Assembly: GCA_030824725.1 (NCBI GenBank)
Contig: JAPJRE010000233.1
Span: forward strand, 1 to 6,404
Reading direction: 5' to 3'
Source: Sphingomonas sp.
GTDB taxonomy: Bacteria > Pseudomonadota > Alphaproteobacteria > Sphingomonadales > Sphingomonadaceae
DNA length: 6,404 bases
Shown here: in pieces, positions 1-5,924 of the stretch
Position numbering within the stretch: position 1 is the stretch's first letter
Layout of the letters: every line of letters starts with the position of its first letter
Made by a program: the position numbers and the translations under genes
The notes under the pieces: generated by a model
What the model was told of the DNA's origin: nothing
The model's input: the letters and a program-made list of their open reading frames with translations, nothing else
The model's database searches: none

Positions 1-1147
1 TTACCAACCCCTCCATCCCCGCCGCAGCGGTCATCGCCGGGAACAGCGCCTTCGCCGTCCCCGCGGGTGCCAGCCCGAAATGCCGCGACACCGCGCTCGC
101 GATCAGCACGTCGAGCGCCGTCGTGGGCTTCAGGTCGCGCCCCTCGTACAGCGCCGCGTCGCCCAGCCCCGGCCAGTCGGCCTGCACCCGGCCGCCCTGC
201 ACCGCGCCGCCGAACAGCATCGCGACCGAGCCGGTGCCGTGATCGGTGCCGCCGGTGCCGTTGGCCTTCACCGTCCGTCCGAACTCGGTCGCCACCACCA
301 CCAGCGTGTTGTCCCAATGCGGCCCCAGCCCCGCCTTCAGCGCCGCAACCATCGCGTCGAGGCCCTTGAGCTGCCCGCCCAGCCGTCCGCGCTGGCCCGA
401 ATGGGTGTCCCAGCCGCCGGTCTCGATCATCGCGATCCGCGCGCCGCCGGGCGCCGAGAGCAGCTTGGCCGCCAGCGTGCCGGTGTCCGCGGCCTTTTTG
501 CCGCCATCGCTGCCGAGGTCGCCGGTGAGCATCCGCGTCGCCATCGCCTCCTGCCACAGCGGGTGGAGCTGGCGGTCGCCTTCGTACATCGCGGTCACCC
601 GGCCAAGCAGGTCGTCCGAGGCCTCGGGCAGCGAGGAGGGCGCATAGCTCGCCACCTCGACGCTGCCGCGCAGCGCCATCGGCACCGCGGCGGCGAGCGC
701 GATCGCCTTGTCCTGCGTGGGCAGCAGGCGGAGCAGCCGGTTCATCCAGCCGTCCTTGAGCTGATAGGCCGAGGCGCCGCCGGTCTCGAGCACATTCTGC
801 CCGTCGAAATGCGAGCGGTCGCGGTACGGCGAGGCGACCGCATGGACGAACAGCGCCTGCTTCGCCTGGTAGAGCCCGAGCGTGTTCGGCATCGCCGGGT
901 GCAGCGCGAACAGGTCGTCCAGCCTGGGCGCGCTGGCAAAGTCGGCGGCAAGGTCGCCGCGCGCGCCGGCATAGGCGGGGTCGCCCACGGGTGCGACGAT
1001 GCCCAGCCCATCGGCCGCGCCGCGCTGGAGGAGGAAGACGAAGCGGCGCTCGGTCGGCGCGGCGGCGAAGGCCATGCGCGCGCCCAGCGGCGAAACCATC
1101 AGCGCGGTGGCGCCGGCGGCGAGCAAGTGGCGACGGTGGAGCATCAT
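1..1147 (-). CDS. DUF1501 family protein with Tat-like leader (3' end outside window)
   Basis: This is a DUF1501 (PF07394) protein, a family usually regarded as related to the alkaline phosphatase/sulfatase fold; no substrate is known to me. 382 codons are visible without interruption, and the frame is still open at base 1, so the stop lies just outside. The leader starts MMLHRRHLLAAGATAL, a twin-arginine-like pattern (R5-R6) followed by a hydrophobic stretch and an AFA-type cleavage area near residue 28, suggesting folded export to the periplasm. Family hallmarks are SHFDGQ (about 112-117), ETGGWDTH (242-249), ATEFGRT (286-292), GTDHG (300-304) and YEGRDLKPT (334-342); the Asp and His residues in these are plausible metal ligands by analogy. 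The start at 1147 is supported by GGAG 8 nt upstream, inside the last codons of the DUF1800 gene; the ATG at 1144 is a possible alternative. Four bases separate it from the upstream stop, so translational coupling is likely. Confidence 0.9.
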   Translation of the reverse strand, partial: MMLHRRHLLAAGATALMVSPLGARMAFAAAPTERRFVFLLQRGAADGLGIVAPVGDPAYAGARGDLAADFASAPRLDDLFALHPAMPNTLGLYQAKQALFVHAVASPYRDRSHFDGQNVLETGGASAYQLKDGWMNRLLRLLPTQDKAIALAAAVPMALRGSVEVASYAPSSLPEASDDLLGRVTAMYEGDRQLHPLWQEAMATRMLTGDLGSDGGKKAADTGTLAAKLLSAPGGARIAMIETGGWDTHSGQRGRLGGQLKGLDAMVAALKAGLGPHWDNTLVVVATEFGRTVKANGTGGTDHGTGSVAMLFGGAVQGGRVQADWPGLGDAALYEGRDLKPTTALDVLIASAVSRHFGLAPAGTAKALFPAMTAAAGMEGLV

Positions 1148-1151
1148 GACG

Positions 1152-2651
1152 CTATCTCCGCAGGAACTCGGGCGCGACGAGCAGGAGTGCGACCCCCTGG
1201 CTGTTGCTTTCCGCCCGCGCGATCGCCTGGGCGGTGGCGGGGCTCAGCGCCGCCGGGAACATCGCGGCGGCGCGGGCGCGCGGGTCGATCTGGTCGCGGG
1301 TGCGCTGCGCCATCCGCTCGGCGGCCTCGACGCGGCGCAGCACCGCGTCCGGCCCGGCCCAGGCGCCCGTCACGTCGTCCCACCCCGCCGGCGAGCCCGG
1401 CTTCCACACCGGCTGGCCGAGCTGGTACATCAGCCCCGGCACCGCGTTCGGCTGGAGCTGCCGGGTGCCGACCGCGCGCATCGCCGAGATCGACCATTCC
1501 CAGGGCGACTTGAACTTCACCGTCCCCGGCGCCCAGCATTCGGGCGCGGCGATCAGGGTGCGATAGAGGCTCGGCAGGTCGCCCCCGGTCTTGCGGAAAT
1601 TCGCCTCCAGCCGCGCGACCAGCTTGGGCGGCGGATCGTCGCCGGCGAAGTGTCGCGCGAGTTTGGTGGCGATGTGCCGGGCGGTGGCGGGGTGCGTGGC
1701 GAGATGGTCGAGCACCGCCGCCGCCTGCGCCTCGCCCGCCTGCGGCCATTGCTGGCCGAGGATGGTACGCGCGCCCGGCTCGTGCAGCGCATCGGCGAAG
1801 ACGAAGTCGCCCGGGCGGCCGCCGGTGAACTTGGCGACCGGTCCGCGACCGAAGCCGGCGACCGTCCAGCCGGTCATCGCGCGGGCGAACTCGGTGACGT
1901 CCGCCTGGCTGTAGCCGGTGCGGACGCCGAGCGTGTGCAATTCCAGGATCTCGCGCGCGAGATTCTCGTTGAGGCCGAGGTTGCGGCGCAGGTTCGGTCG
2001 ATTGGCGGCGCGCATTGCCAGCGGGCTGTTCGGCCCCACCGACACCGCCTGGTCGAGGAACAGCAGCATCGCCGGATGCCGCTCCACCGCGAACAGCATG
2101 TCGCGGAAGCTGCCCATCACATACGGGCGGATTGCCTCGAACTCGAAGGCACCGGCGAGGTTGGCCACCTCCATCTTGTCGCCCGAGACGGCAAAGTGAT
2201 TGGCCCAGAAATGCACCAGCCGCTCGGCGAAGGGCGCAGGCGACTGGAGCGCGGCGAGCGCCCGCGCCGTCACCGCCTGGTTGTAGAGCTCGCGGCTCTG
2301 CTGCCCGAACTGCTTGCGCAGCAGCGCGGCCGGGTCGTCGCCGAGCTGCACGATCGGCGGGATCGGCACGCGCGGGGCCATCGCCCCCGCCGGGGCGGCC
2401 GGGGGCATCGCGGCGGCAGGCGGCGGGGCCGGCGCGGAGGCGGTGGCCTTGCGCAACCGCCCGAGCGCGTCGCGATAGGTGACGAATTCGGCGACGAGCG
2501 TGGCGCTGCCCTTCTGCCCCGCAAGCGCCGGCGGGACCGCGGCATAATGCGCCAGCTGCCGCGCCAGCCAGGCGCGCGGCGCTGCGTCCATCGCCTCGCC
2601 GGGCCGGGCGCCCAGGCCGAAACGGTTCCACGCGATACTCATATCGGCCAT
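1152..2651 (-). CDS. DUF1800 family protein
   Basis: A 499-aa DUF1800 (PF08811) protein of unknown function. The N-terminal RFGLGARPGE (10-19) matches the usual family opening. A Pro/Ala-rich linker covers about 72-98. The core has RLVHFWANHF (144-153), VGPNSP (205-210), the strongest signature LNENLAREILELHTLGV (227-243) and a DVTEFARAMTGW block (251-262). The end, LLLVAPEFLRR, is typical of the family. The start at 2651 (MADMSIAW) was chosen because GGAGAG sits 7 nt upstream and the family similarity begins immediately. The frame stays open 75 codons further up, but that stretch has no family character. No signal peptide or Tat motif is visible, unlike the DUF1501 partner encoded directly downstream. 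The two genes form an operon and the families commonly co-occur; a joint role, perhaps in the envelope, is inference. Confidence 0.92.
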   Translation of the reverse strand: MADMSIAWNRFGLGARPGEAMDAAPRAWLARQLAHYAAVPPALAGQKGSATLVAEFVTYRDALGRLRKATASAPAPPPAAAMPPAAPAGAMAPRVPIPPIVQLGDDPAALLRKQFGQQSRELYNQAVTARALAALQSPAPFAERLVHFWANHFAVSGDKMEVANLAGAFEFEAIRPYVMGSFRDMLFAVERHPAMLLFLDQAVSVGPNSPLAMRAANRPNLRRNLGLNENLAREILELHTLGVRTGYSQADVTEFARAMTGWTVAGFGRGPVAKFTGGRPGDFVFADALHEPGARTILGQQWPQAGEAQAAAVLDHLATHPATARHIATKLARHFAGDDPPPKLVARLEANFRKTGGDLPSLYRTLIAAPECWAPGTVKFKSPWEWSISAMRAVGTRQLQPNAVPGLMYQLGQPVWKPGSPAGWDDVTGAWAGPDAVLRRVEAAERMAQRTRDQIDPRARAAAMFPAALSPATAQAIARAESNSQGVALLLVAPEFLRR

Positions 2652-2734
2652 CGGGACACTCTCCGCTGACGTGCCCCTGCTATACGCGCAAGCTGTCGCA
2701 GAAGTGTGCCAGCGCCAACGCTTGGTCGCATCCG

Positions 2735-2822
2735 GCAACCATTCGTCCCATGGGCGTACAGTTGCGCGGCGTGCAACCATGCCCCCCGTCCTTTGCGGTT
2801 GTCGAATCTGCTGCAGCGCAAC
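2735..2822. promoter_or_regulatory. Divergent intergenic region with GTTGC/GCAAC dyad (possible operator)
   Basis: The 239-bp gap between the divergent DUF1800 gene and the 94-aa gene holds a 17-bp interrupted palindrome at 2761-2777: GTTGC and GCAAC arms, extendable to 7 pairs with one G-T wobble, around a GGC centre. The octamer GCAACCAT occurs at 2735-2742 and again at 2773-2780, and another GCAAC lies at 2818-2822. This could be a regulator site shared by both divergent genes. I found no convincing -35/-10 pair on either strand, and short repeats like these can arise by chance. Confidence 0.25.
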
Positions 2823-2877
2823 AAATTGTCTATCAAGAACATACGAAGGATGCCGATCTGGCTCTTTTGGCCCCACG

Positions 2878-2883
2878 AAGGAG
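2878..2883 (+). promoter_or_regulatory. Strong Shine-Dalgarno site fixing a GTG start
   Basis: AAGGAG lies 7 nt before the GTG at 2891. It decides the start of the 94-aa secreted protein against the in-frame ATG at 2750, which would add 47 residues with no signal-peptide character ahead of a clear leader. Confidence 0.75.
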
Positions 2884-2890
2884 AAAGATC

Positions 2891-3175
2891 GTGACCCGTT
2901 TCACCATCGCACTCGCCGCTACCCTGTTTGCCGCCGCCCCCGCTTTCGCTGCAGCCGACAACGCTGACACGCGCAGCTTCACCCGCGACGGCGTGACCTA
3001 CACCTACACCTCGACCGCCAAGAACGGTGCGCAGATCCTCGAGGGCGTTGCCAAGCCGGGCAACCAGAGCTTCCGCCTCGTCGTGCGCAACGGCTGGGTC
3101 GACGGCAACGCTGCCGGCACCCGCGTGTCGTTCCGCGTCCCGACGGCGACCAAGGTCCAGGTAGCGTCGCGCTAA
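2891..3175 (+). CDS. Small secreted protein of unknown function (94 aa)
   Basis: A short protein with a clear Sec-type signal peptide: MTR, a hydrophobic core to about residue 16, then APAFA with cleavage near residue 20-22. The mature part is about 72-74 residues, lacks Cys, and alternates polar and hydrophobic residues (TRDGVTYTYTST, SFRLVVRNGWVDG, TRVSFRVP), which suggests a small beta-rich periplasmic or secreted domain. I do not recognise a named family. Such short Ala-leader proteins are common as hypotheticals in sphingomonads. The start is a GTG with an AAGGAG ribosome site 7 nt upstream. It is transcribed alone, divergent from the DUF1800 gene and convergent with the 92-aa gene, and a hairpin terminator begins about 20 nt after its stop. 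Confidence 0.8.
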   Translation: MTRFTIALAATLFAAAPAFAAADNADTRSFTRDGVTYTYTSTAKNGAQILEGVAKPGNQSFRLVVRNGWVDGNAAGTRVSFRVPTATKVQVASR

Positions 3176-3196
3176 GCGATCCGCCGGCTTCCGCGG

Positions 3197-3238
3197 CGAA
3201 AGGCCCCGTGCTCGTCAGGCGAGCGCGGGGTCCTTTCG
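3197..3238 (+). terminator. Hairpin terminator after the 94-aa gene
   Basis: Arms 3204-3214 and 3220-3230 pair over 11 bp (one G-T wobble) around a TCAGG loop. Skipping a bulged T at 3231, the stem extends with CGAAAGG against CCTTTCG to 3197 and 3238. A moderately T-rich tail (CCTTTCGTTTC) follows on the plus strand. It starts about 20 nt after the stop of the 94-aa gene. Confidence 0.75.
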
Positions 3239-3274
3239 TTTCGGGGGGACGTGCCGGAAGCCGCCAGGTCTGCC

Positions 3275-3312
3275 AAAAAAGTGGCCCCGCGATCGACGAG
3301 CGACCGCGGGGC
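3275..3312 (-). terminator. Intrinsic terminator of the 92-aa gene (minus strand)
   Basis: An 8-bp perfect GC stem (3284-3291 with 3305-3312) plus inner TCG/CGA pairing is followed, on the minus strand, by CAC and then six T residues (the A run at 3275-3280). This is a classical Rho-independent layout about 30 nt after the stop of the 92-aa minus-strand gene. It may also act weakly on the plus strand, where CTTTCCGTT follows the stem. Confidence 0.8.
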
Positions 3313-3341
3313 TTTCCGTTCTGGGGGGACGGAAACTGTAA

Positions 3342-3620
3342 TCAGCCGCTGGCGTCGGCCGCGCTGCCGGCATCGTCGCGCCGGGCATTGTCGAACGGCG
3401 CCTTGCGCGGCAGCAGATGCTGGTGCTTGCCGGCCTGGTGGTGCGCCTGCGCCGTCTCGGCCTGATGGCCCTTGATGCGCCAGGTGACGACCTGACTCTT
3501 GCCGGCGGGCATCCACACCCGCTCATCGGTCTGGTGGAGGGACTGGGCAGCCGCCGGTGCGGCACCCAGTGGCGTTGCGAGCAGCGCGACGGTGGCGAGC
3601 TTCACGGCAACGCTCCTCAT
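3342..3620 (-). CDS. Small secreted His-rich protein of unknown function (92 aa)
   Basis: The protein opens MRSVAVKLATVALLATPLGA, a typical signal peptide ending in APAAAQS, with likely cleavage after residue 25. The mature part is about 67 residues. It starts with a short segment resembling a beta strand pair (DERVWMPAGKSQVVTWRIKG), followed by a His/Gln/Ala-rich stretch with six His in the mature chain (29, 52, 60, 61, 66, 68) and a charged tail low in hydrophobic residues. No family is recognised. Metal binding by the His cluster is possible but unproven. The start at 3620 gives the clean signal peptide; the nearest ribosome site, AGGAGAG at 3631-3637, is a rather long 10-12 nt away. The frame extends upstream to 3746 without signal-like sequence. 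The gene is divergent from the porin gene and convergent with the 94-aa gene, with its own terminator. Confidence 0.7.
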   Translation of the reverse strand: MRSVAVKLATVALLATPLGAAPAAAQSLHQTDERVWMPAGKSQVVTWRIKGHQAETAQAHHQAGKHQHLLPRKAPFDNARRDDAGSAADASG

Positions 3621-3709
3621 GGTTGGGCATCTCTCCTGACCCAGAGGCTTATCCCCATGAATTTTCCTCACACTTGCACGGCTGTAACGAAAAATTGCTC
3701 CCGCCACAG

Positions 3710-3738
3710 AATTTACCGTCAGCAATGTTTTATTACAA
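3710..3738 (-). promoter_or_regulatory. Candidate promoter for the 92-aa gene
   Basis: On the minus strand TTGTAA (3738-3733) and TAAATT (3715-3710) are separated by exactly 17 nt. Each matches the sigma-70 consensus at four of six positions, in the most AT-rich part of the window. It lies about 90 nt upstream of the start codon. Prediction from pattern only. Confidence 0.3.
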
Positions 3739-3739
3739 T
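3712..3739 (+). promoter_or_regulatory. Candidate promoter for the TorF porin gene
   Basis: TTTACC (3712-3717) and TACAAT (3734-3739) are 16 nt apart; the -10 box matches consensus at five of six positions. Transcription from about 3747 would give a leader of roughly 118 nt before the porin start. It overlaps the candidate minus-strand promoter almost completely. Prediction from pattern only. Confidence 0.35.
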
Positions 3740-3805
3740 TGAGCAAAGGGGCGGAAATGGTGCAGCGCGAAGATGTCGGCAGGTGCGATAGTCCCGTCGT
3801 TCAGA

Positions 3806-3866
3806 ATGGAACACCGCACCGACGCAGGCTGGAACTTTCACTCGACACCGAGAGGGAATGTTCCAT
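3806..3866 (+). promoter_or_regulatory. Inverted repeat in the porin 5' leader covering the start codon
   Basis: ATGGAACA (3806-3813) is perfectly complementary to TGTTCCAT (3859-3866), which includes the first two bases of the porin start codon and the spacer behind its GAGGG ribosome site (3852-3856). A second TGGAAC at 3830-3835 could pair with the same target over 6 bp. GGTGCG (3782-3787) and CGCACC (3815-3820) form another possible helix. Such folding could modulate translation; no known riboswitch family is recognised. Confidence 0.3.
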
Positions 3867-4680
3867 GAAGATTCGTCTTGCCGCCGCAGCCCTGCTCGGC
3901 CTCTCCTCCCCGGCCTTCGCCCAGGAGACTGATACGCCGCCGCCGGTCACCGTGTCGGGCAGCGTCGCGCTCGTATCCGACTATCGCTTCCGCGGCGTTT
4001 CGCAGTCGGACAAGGAAATGGCAGTCCAAGGCGGCCTCACCGTCTCCCACGAAAGCGGCCTCTACGGTTCGGTCTGGGGCTCGAACCTGTCCGGCTGGGG
4101 CACGTTCGGCGGCGCCAACATGGAACTGGATCTGGTCGGCGGCTACAAGATGCCGATCGGCGGCGGGGCGGCGCTCGACGTGGGCGTCACCTGGTACATG
4201 TATCCGGGCGGCGCCTCCAAGACCGACTTCGCCGAGCCCTATGTGAAGCTCAGCGGCACGATCGGGCCGGTCTCGGCACTCGCCGGCGTTGCCTATGCAC
4301 CGTCGCAGCAAGCGCTCGGCAACTGGAGCAACACGCCCGAGAGCAAGGAAGGCGACAAGGAAGACAATCTCTATATCTGGGGCGACATCAGCACCGCGGT
4401 GCCGAAGACCCCGATCACGCTCAAGGCGCATCTCGGCTATTCGGACGGCAACAAGGGCCTCGGCCCCAACGGCACCAGCGTCGCGCCCACGGGCAGCTAT
4501 GCCGACTGGCTGGTCGGCGCAGACCTGGCGCTGGGCAAGGTGGTGCTCGGCGTCGCCTATGTCGACACCAGCATCACCAAGCGCGACAGCGCGTATCTGC
4601 TGCCCAATTTCTCCAGCACCAAGGACGGCTCGACCATCGCGGGGAGCCAGGTGGTGTTCTCGGTAAGCGCGGCGTTCTGA
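3865..4680 (+). CDS. TorF family putative porin
   Basis: A 271-aa outer-membrane beta-barrel protein of the TorF/Gcw_chp group (PF09694, TIGR02001), predicted to form a channel; its substrate cannot be read from sequence. The signal peptide is MKIRLAAAALLGLSSPAFA, cleaved before Q20. The diagnostic family block VSDYRFRGVSQSD spans 37-49. Alternating amphipathic strands rich in Gly, Tyr and Trp follow (for example YGSVWGSNLSGWG, LDVGVTWYMYPGG, WLVGADLALGKVVLGVAYV). The last residue is Phe in SVSAAF, the usual C-terminal signal for BAM-dependent insertion. The start at 3865 has GAGGG 8 nt upstream; an upstream in-frame ATG at 3739 only adds an unlikely 42-residue extension. The gene stands alone, divergent from the 92-aa gene and convergent with the dGTPase-like gene. 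Identification is secure at family level. Confidence 0.93.
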   Translation: MKIRLAAAALLGLSSPAFAQETDTPPPVTVSGSVALVSDYRFRGVSQSDKEMAVQGGLTVSHESGLYGSVWGSNLSGWGTFGGANMELDLVGGYKMPIGGGAALDVGVTWYMYPGGASKTDFAEPYVKLSGTIGPVSALAGVAYAPSQQALGNWSNTPESKEGDKEDNLYIWGDISTAVPKTPITLKAHLGYSDGNKGLGPNGTSVAPTGSYADWLVGADLALGKVVLGVAYVDTSITKRDSAYLLPNFSSTKDGSTIAGSQVVFSVSAAF

Positions 4681-4684
4681 CAAC

Positions 4685-4718
4685 GGCAGATCCTCCCCCG
4701 CAAGGGGGAGGATCTGCC
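4685..4718. terminator. Perfect 15-bp palindrome with GCAA loop, probable shared terminator or REP-like repeat
   Basis: GGCAGATCCTCCCCC (4685-4699) pairs without mismatch with 4704-4718 around a GCAA tetraloop (GNRA type). It fills nearly the whole 39-bp gap between the convergent porin and dGTPase-like genes: 4 nt after one stop and 1 nt from the other. No T run follows on either strand, so it is not a canonical intrinsic terminator. It could block read-through both ways, protect 3' ends, or be a copy of a dispersed palindromic repeat. Confidence 0.6.
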
Positions 4719-4719
4719 C

Positions 4720-5886
4720 CTAGAAGCCCTCGGGCAGGTCGATCGTACCGCAGACCTCGCGGTAGCGCGCGATCGCGTAGCGATCGGTCATGCCGGCGAT
4801 GAAGTCGCCGATATGGCGGCTGCGCCACGGCTCCTCCGCGGGCAGCGCCTCGCGCCATTCCGTCGGCATCAGGCCTGGGTCGGCAACATAGCCCGCGAAC
4901 AACCCCGACACGACCTGCCGCGCCGAGGCCGCCGCCGCCAGCTGGCTCGGATGGTGGTAGAGGTTCGCGTACATGAACCGCTTCAGCCCGCGCTCGGCGT
5001 CGCGCATCGCGGGCGAGAAGCCCGCCAGGCAGCGCCCGGCCTTCCGCACGTCGTCGACCGTCTCCACCCCCGACTCCGCGATCCGCGCCCGCGTCTCGCC
5101 GATGAAGTCGTTGACCATCAGCCCGATCTGCGAGCGGATCAGCTCGCCGGTCAGCCGCTTGGCACCCACGCCGGGAAAGCGCGCCTGCACATCCGCCCAG
5201 GCCGCGGCGATCATCGGCACGGCCATGATCTGGTCGAGCGTCAGCAGCCCGGCGCGCAGCCCGTCGTCGATGTCGTGATTGTCATAGGCGATGTCGTCGG
5301 CGATCGCCGCGACCTGCGCCTCGAGCGAGGGCCAGCTGTCGAGCTCGAGCGGGAACTCCGTATCGGCGGCGGCCAGCGCCCATTGCGGTTCGTGGATCGG
5401 GCCGTTGTGCTTGGCCAGGCCTTCCAGCGTGTCCCAGGTCAGGTTGAGCCCGTTCCACGAAGGATAAGGGCTGTCGAGCAGGGTCAGCGTGCGGAGCGTA
5501 TGGCCGTTATGGTCGAAGCCGCCCTTCCCCGCCAGCGCCGCCTCCAGCGCATCCTCGCCGGCATGGCCGAAGGGCGGATGGCCGATGTCATGCGCAAGGC
5601 ACAGCGCCTCGGTAAGGTCCTCGTTCAGCCCCAGCGAGCGGGCGATCGCCCGGCCGATCTGCGCGACCTCAAGGCTGTGGGTGAGCCGCACGCGAAAATG
5701 GTCGCCATCGGGGGCGAGGAACACCTGCGTCTTGTGGCGCAGCCGGCGGAAGCTGATCGAATGGATGATCCGGTCGCGGTCGCGCTGGAAGGCGTCGCGC
5801 GGGCCGCGGGCGCCGCCGCCCGCTTCCGCATGGAGGCGCCCGCGCGTCTGGCCGGGCATACAGGCCCAGGAGGAAAGCTGTTTCAC
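4720..5886 (-). CDS. dgt: dGTPase-like HD-domain phosphohydrolase
   Basis: A 388-aa protein of the deoxyguanosinetriphosphate triphosphohydrolase-like group. Characterised members hydrolyse dNTPs to the nucleoside and tripolyphosphate in the cytoplasm; the exact substrate here is inferred. The metal-binding HD set is complete: H70 in RLTHSLEV, H99-D100 in AHDIGHPPFGHAGE, and Asp 197/198 in IADDIAYDNHD. RGR near residue 15 and the FRRLRHKTQVF block (46-56) are also typical, and the length fits the shorter non-E. coli type. The start is a GTG at 5886 with a modest AGGG 7 nt upstream. It is preferred because the conserved WAC-P-QTRGR segment begins at residue 7; an in-frame ATG at 5859 would cut into it. 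The gene follows the SPOR gene by 38 nt on the same strand, so co-transcription is likely, and it ends at the shared palindrome. Confidence 0.93.
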   Translation of the reverse strand: MKQLSSWACMPGQTRGRLHAEAGGGARGPRDAFQRDRDRIIHSISFRRLRHKTQVFLAPDGDHFRVRLTHSLEVAQIGRAIARSLGLNEDLTEALCLAHDIGHPPFGHAGEDALEAALAGKGGFDHNGHTLRTLTLLDSPYPSWNGLNLTWDTLEGLAKHNGPIHEPQWALAAADTEFPLELDSWPSLEAQVAAIADDIAYDNHDIDDGLRAGLLTLDQIMAVPMIAAAWADVQARFPGVGAKRLTGELIRSQIGLMVNDFIGETRARIAESGVETVDDVRKAGRCLAGFSPAMRDAERGLKRFMYANLYHHPSQLAAAASARQVVSGLFAGYVADPGLMPTEWREALPAEEPWRSRHIGDFIAGMTDRYAIARYREVCGTIDLPEGF

Positions 5887-5924
5887 CCGCGCGCCCTAGC
5901 CCAGCCGGACGGCCTTGCGAAGGG

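Noticed and set aside
80..1513. 477-codon open frame on the plus strand
   Set aside because: It lies antisense to the DUF1501 gene and part of the DUF1800 gene, which carry clear family motifs. Its translation is Arg/Ala/Pro-rich with no recognisable domain, as expected of a GC-rich shadow frame.
1144..2631. 495-codon open frame on the minus strand in another frame
   Set aside because: Overlaps the DUF1800 gene on the same strand in a different frame; the DUF1800 signatures are in the other frame, and this one is Arg/Gly-rich noise.
999..2669. 556-codon open frame on the plus strand
   Set aside because: Antisense to the DUF1800 gene over almost its whole length, low-complexity Arg/His-rich product, no signal or domain; a GC-driven artefact.
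2652..2876. 75-codon N-terminal extension of the DUF1800 frame
   Set aside because: No family similarity or signal peptide in the extension, while a good ribosome site (GGAGAG) sits 7 nt before the ATG at 2651.
2671..2967. Several short open frames across the divergent region and into the 94-aa gene
   Set aside because: Overlapping frames on both strands with no ribosome site, signal or domain; they fall in a plausible regulatory region.
3208..3791. Plus-strand short frames over the hairpins and antisense to the 92-aa gene
   Set aside because: They cross terminator hairpins and show only biased composition; the minus-strand frame has a signal peptide and a terminator.
3801..3852. GGAAC motifs upstream of the porin gene as an EcfG-type stress promoter
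   Set aside because: No CGTT box occurs at the required 16-18 nt spacing after either GGAAC.
3739..3864. 42-codon N-terminal extension of the porin frame
   Set aside because: It would place a charged, non-hydrophobic stretch before a textbook signal peptide; the ATG at 3865 has its own GAGGG site.
3838..4683. 281-codon open frame antisense to the porin gene
   Set aside because: It mirrors the porin gene nearly end to end. The porin has a signal peptide, family motif and C-terminal Phe; the antisense product has no such features.
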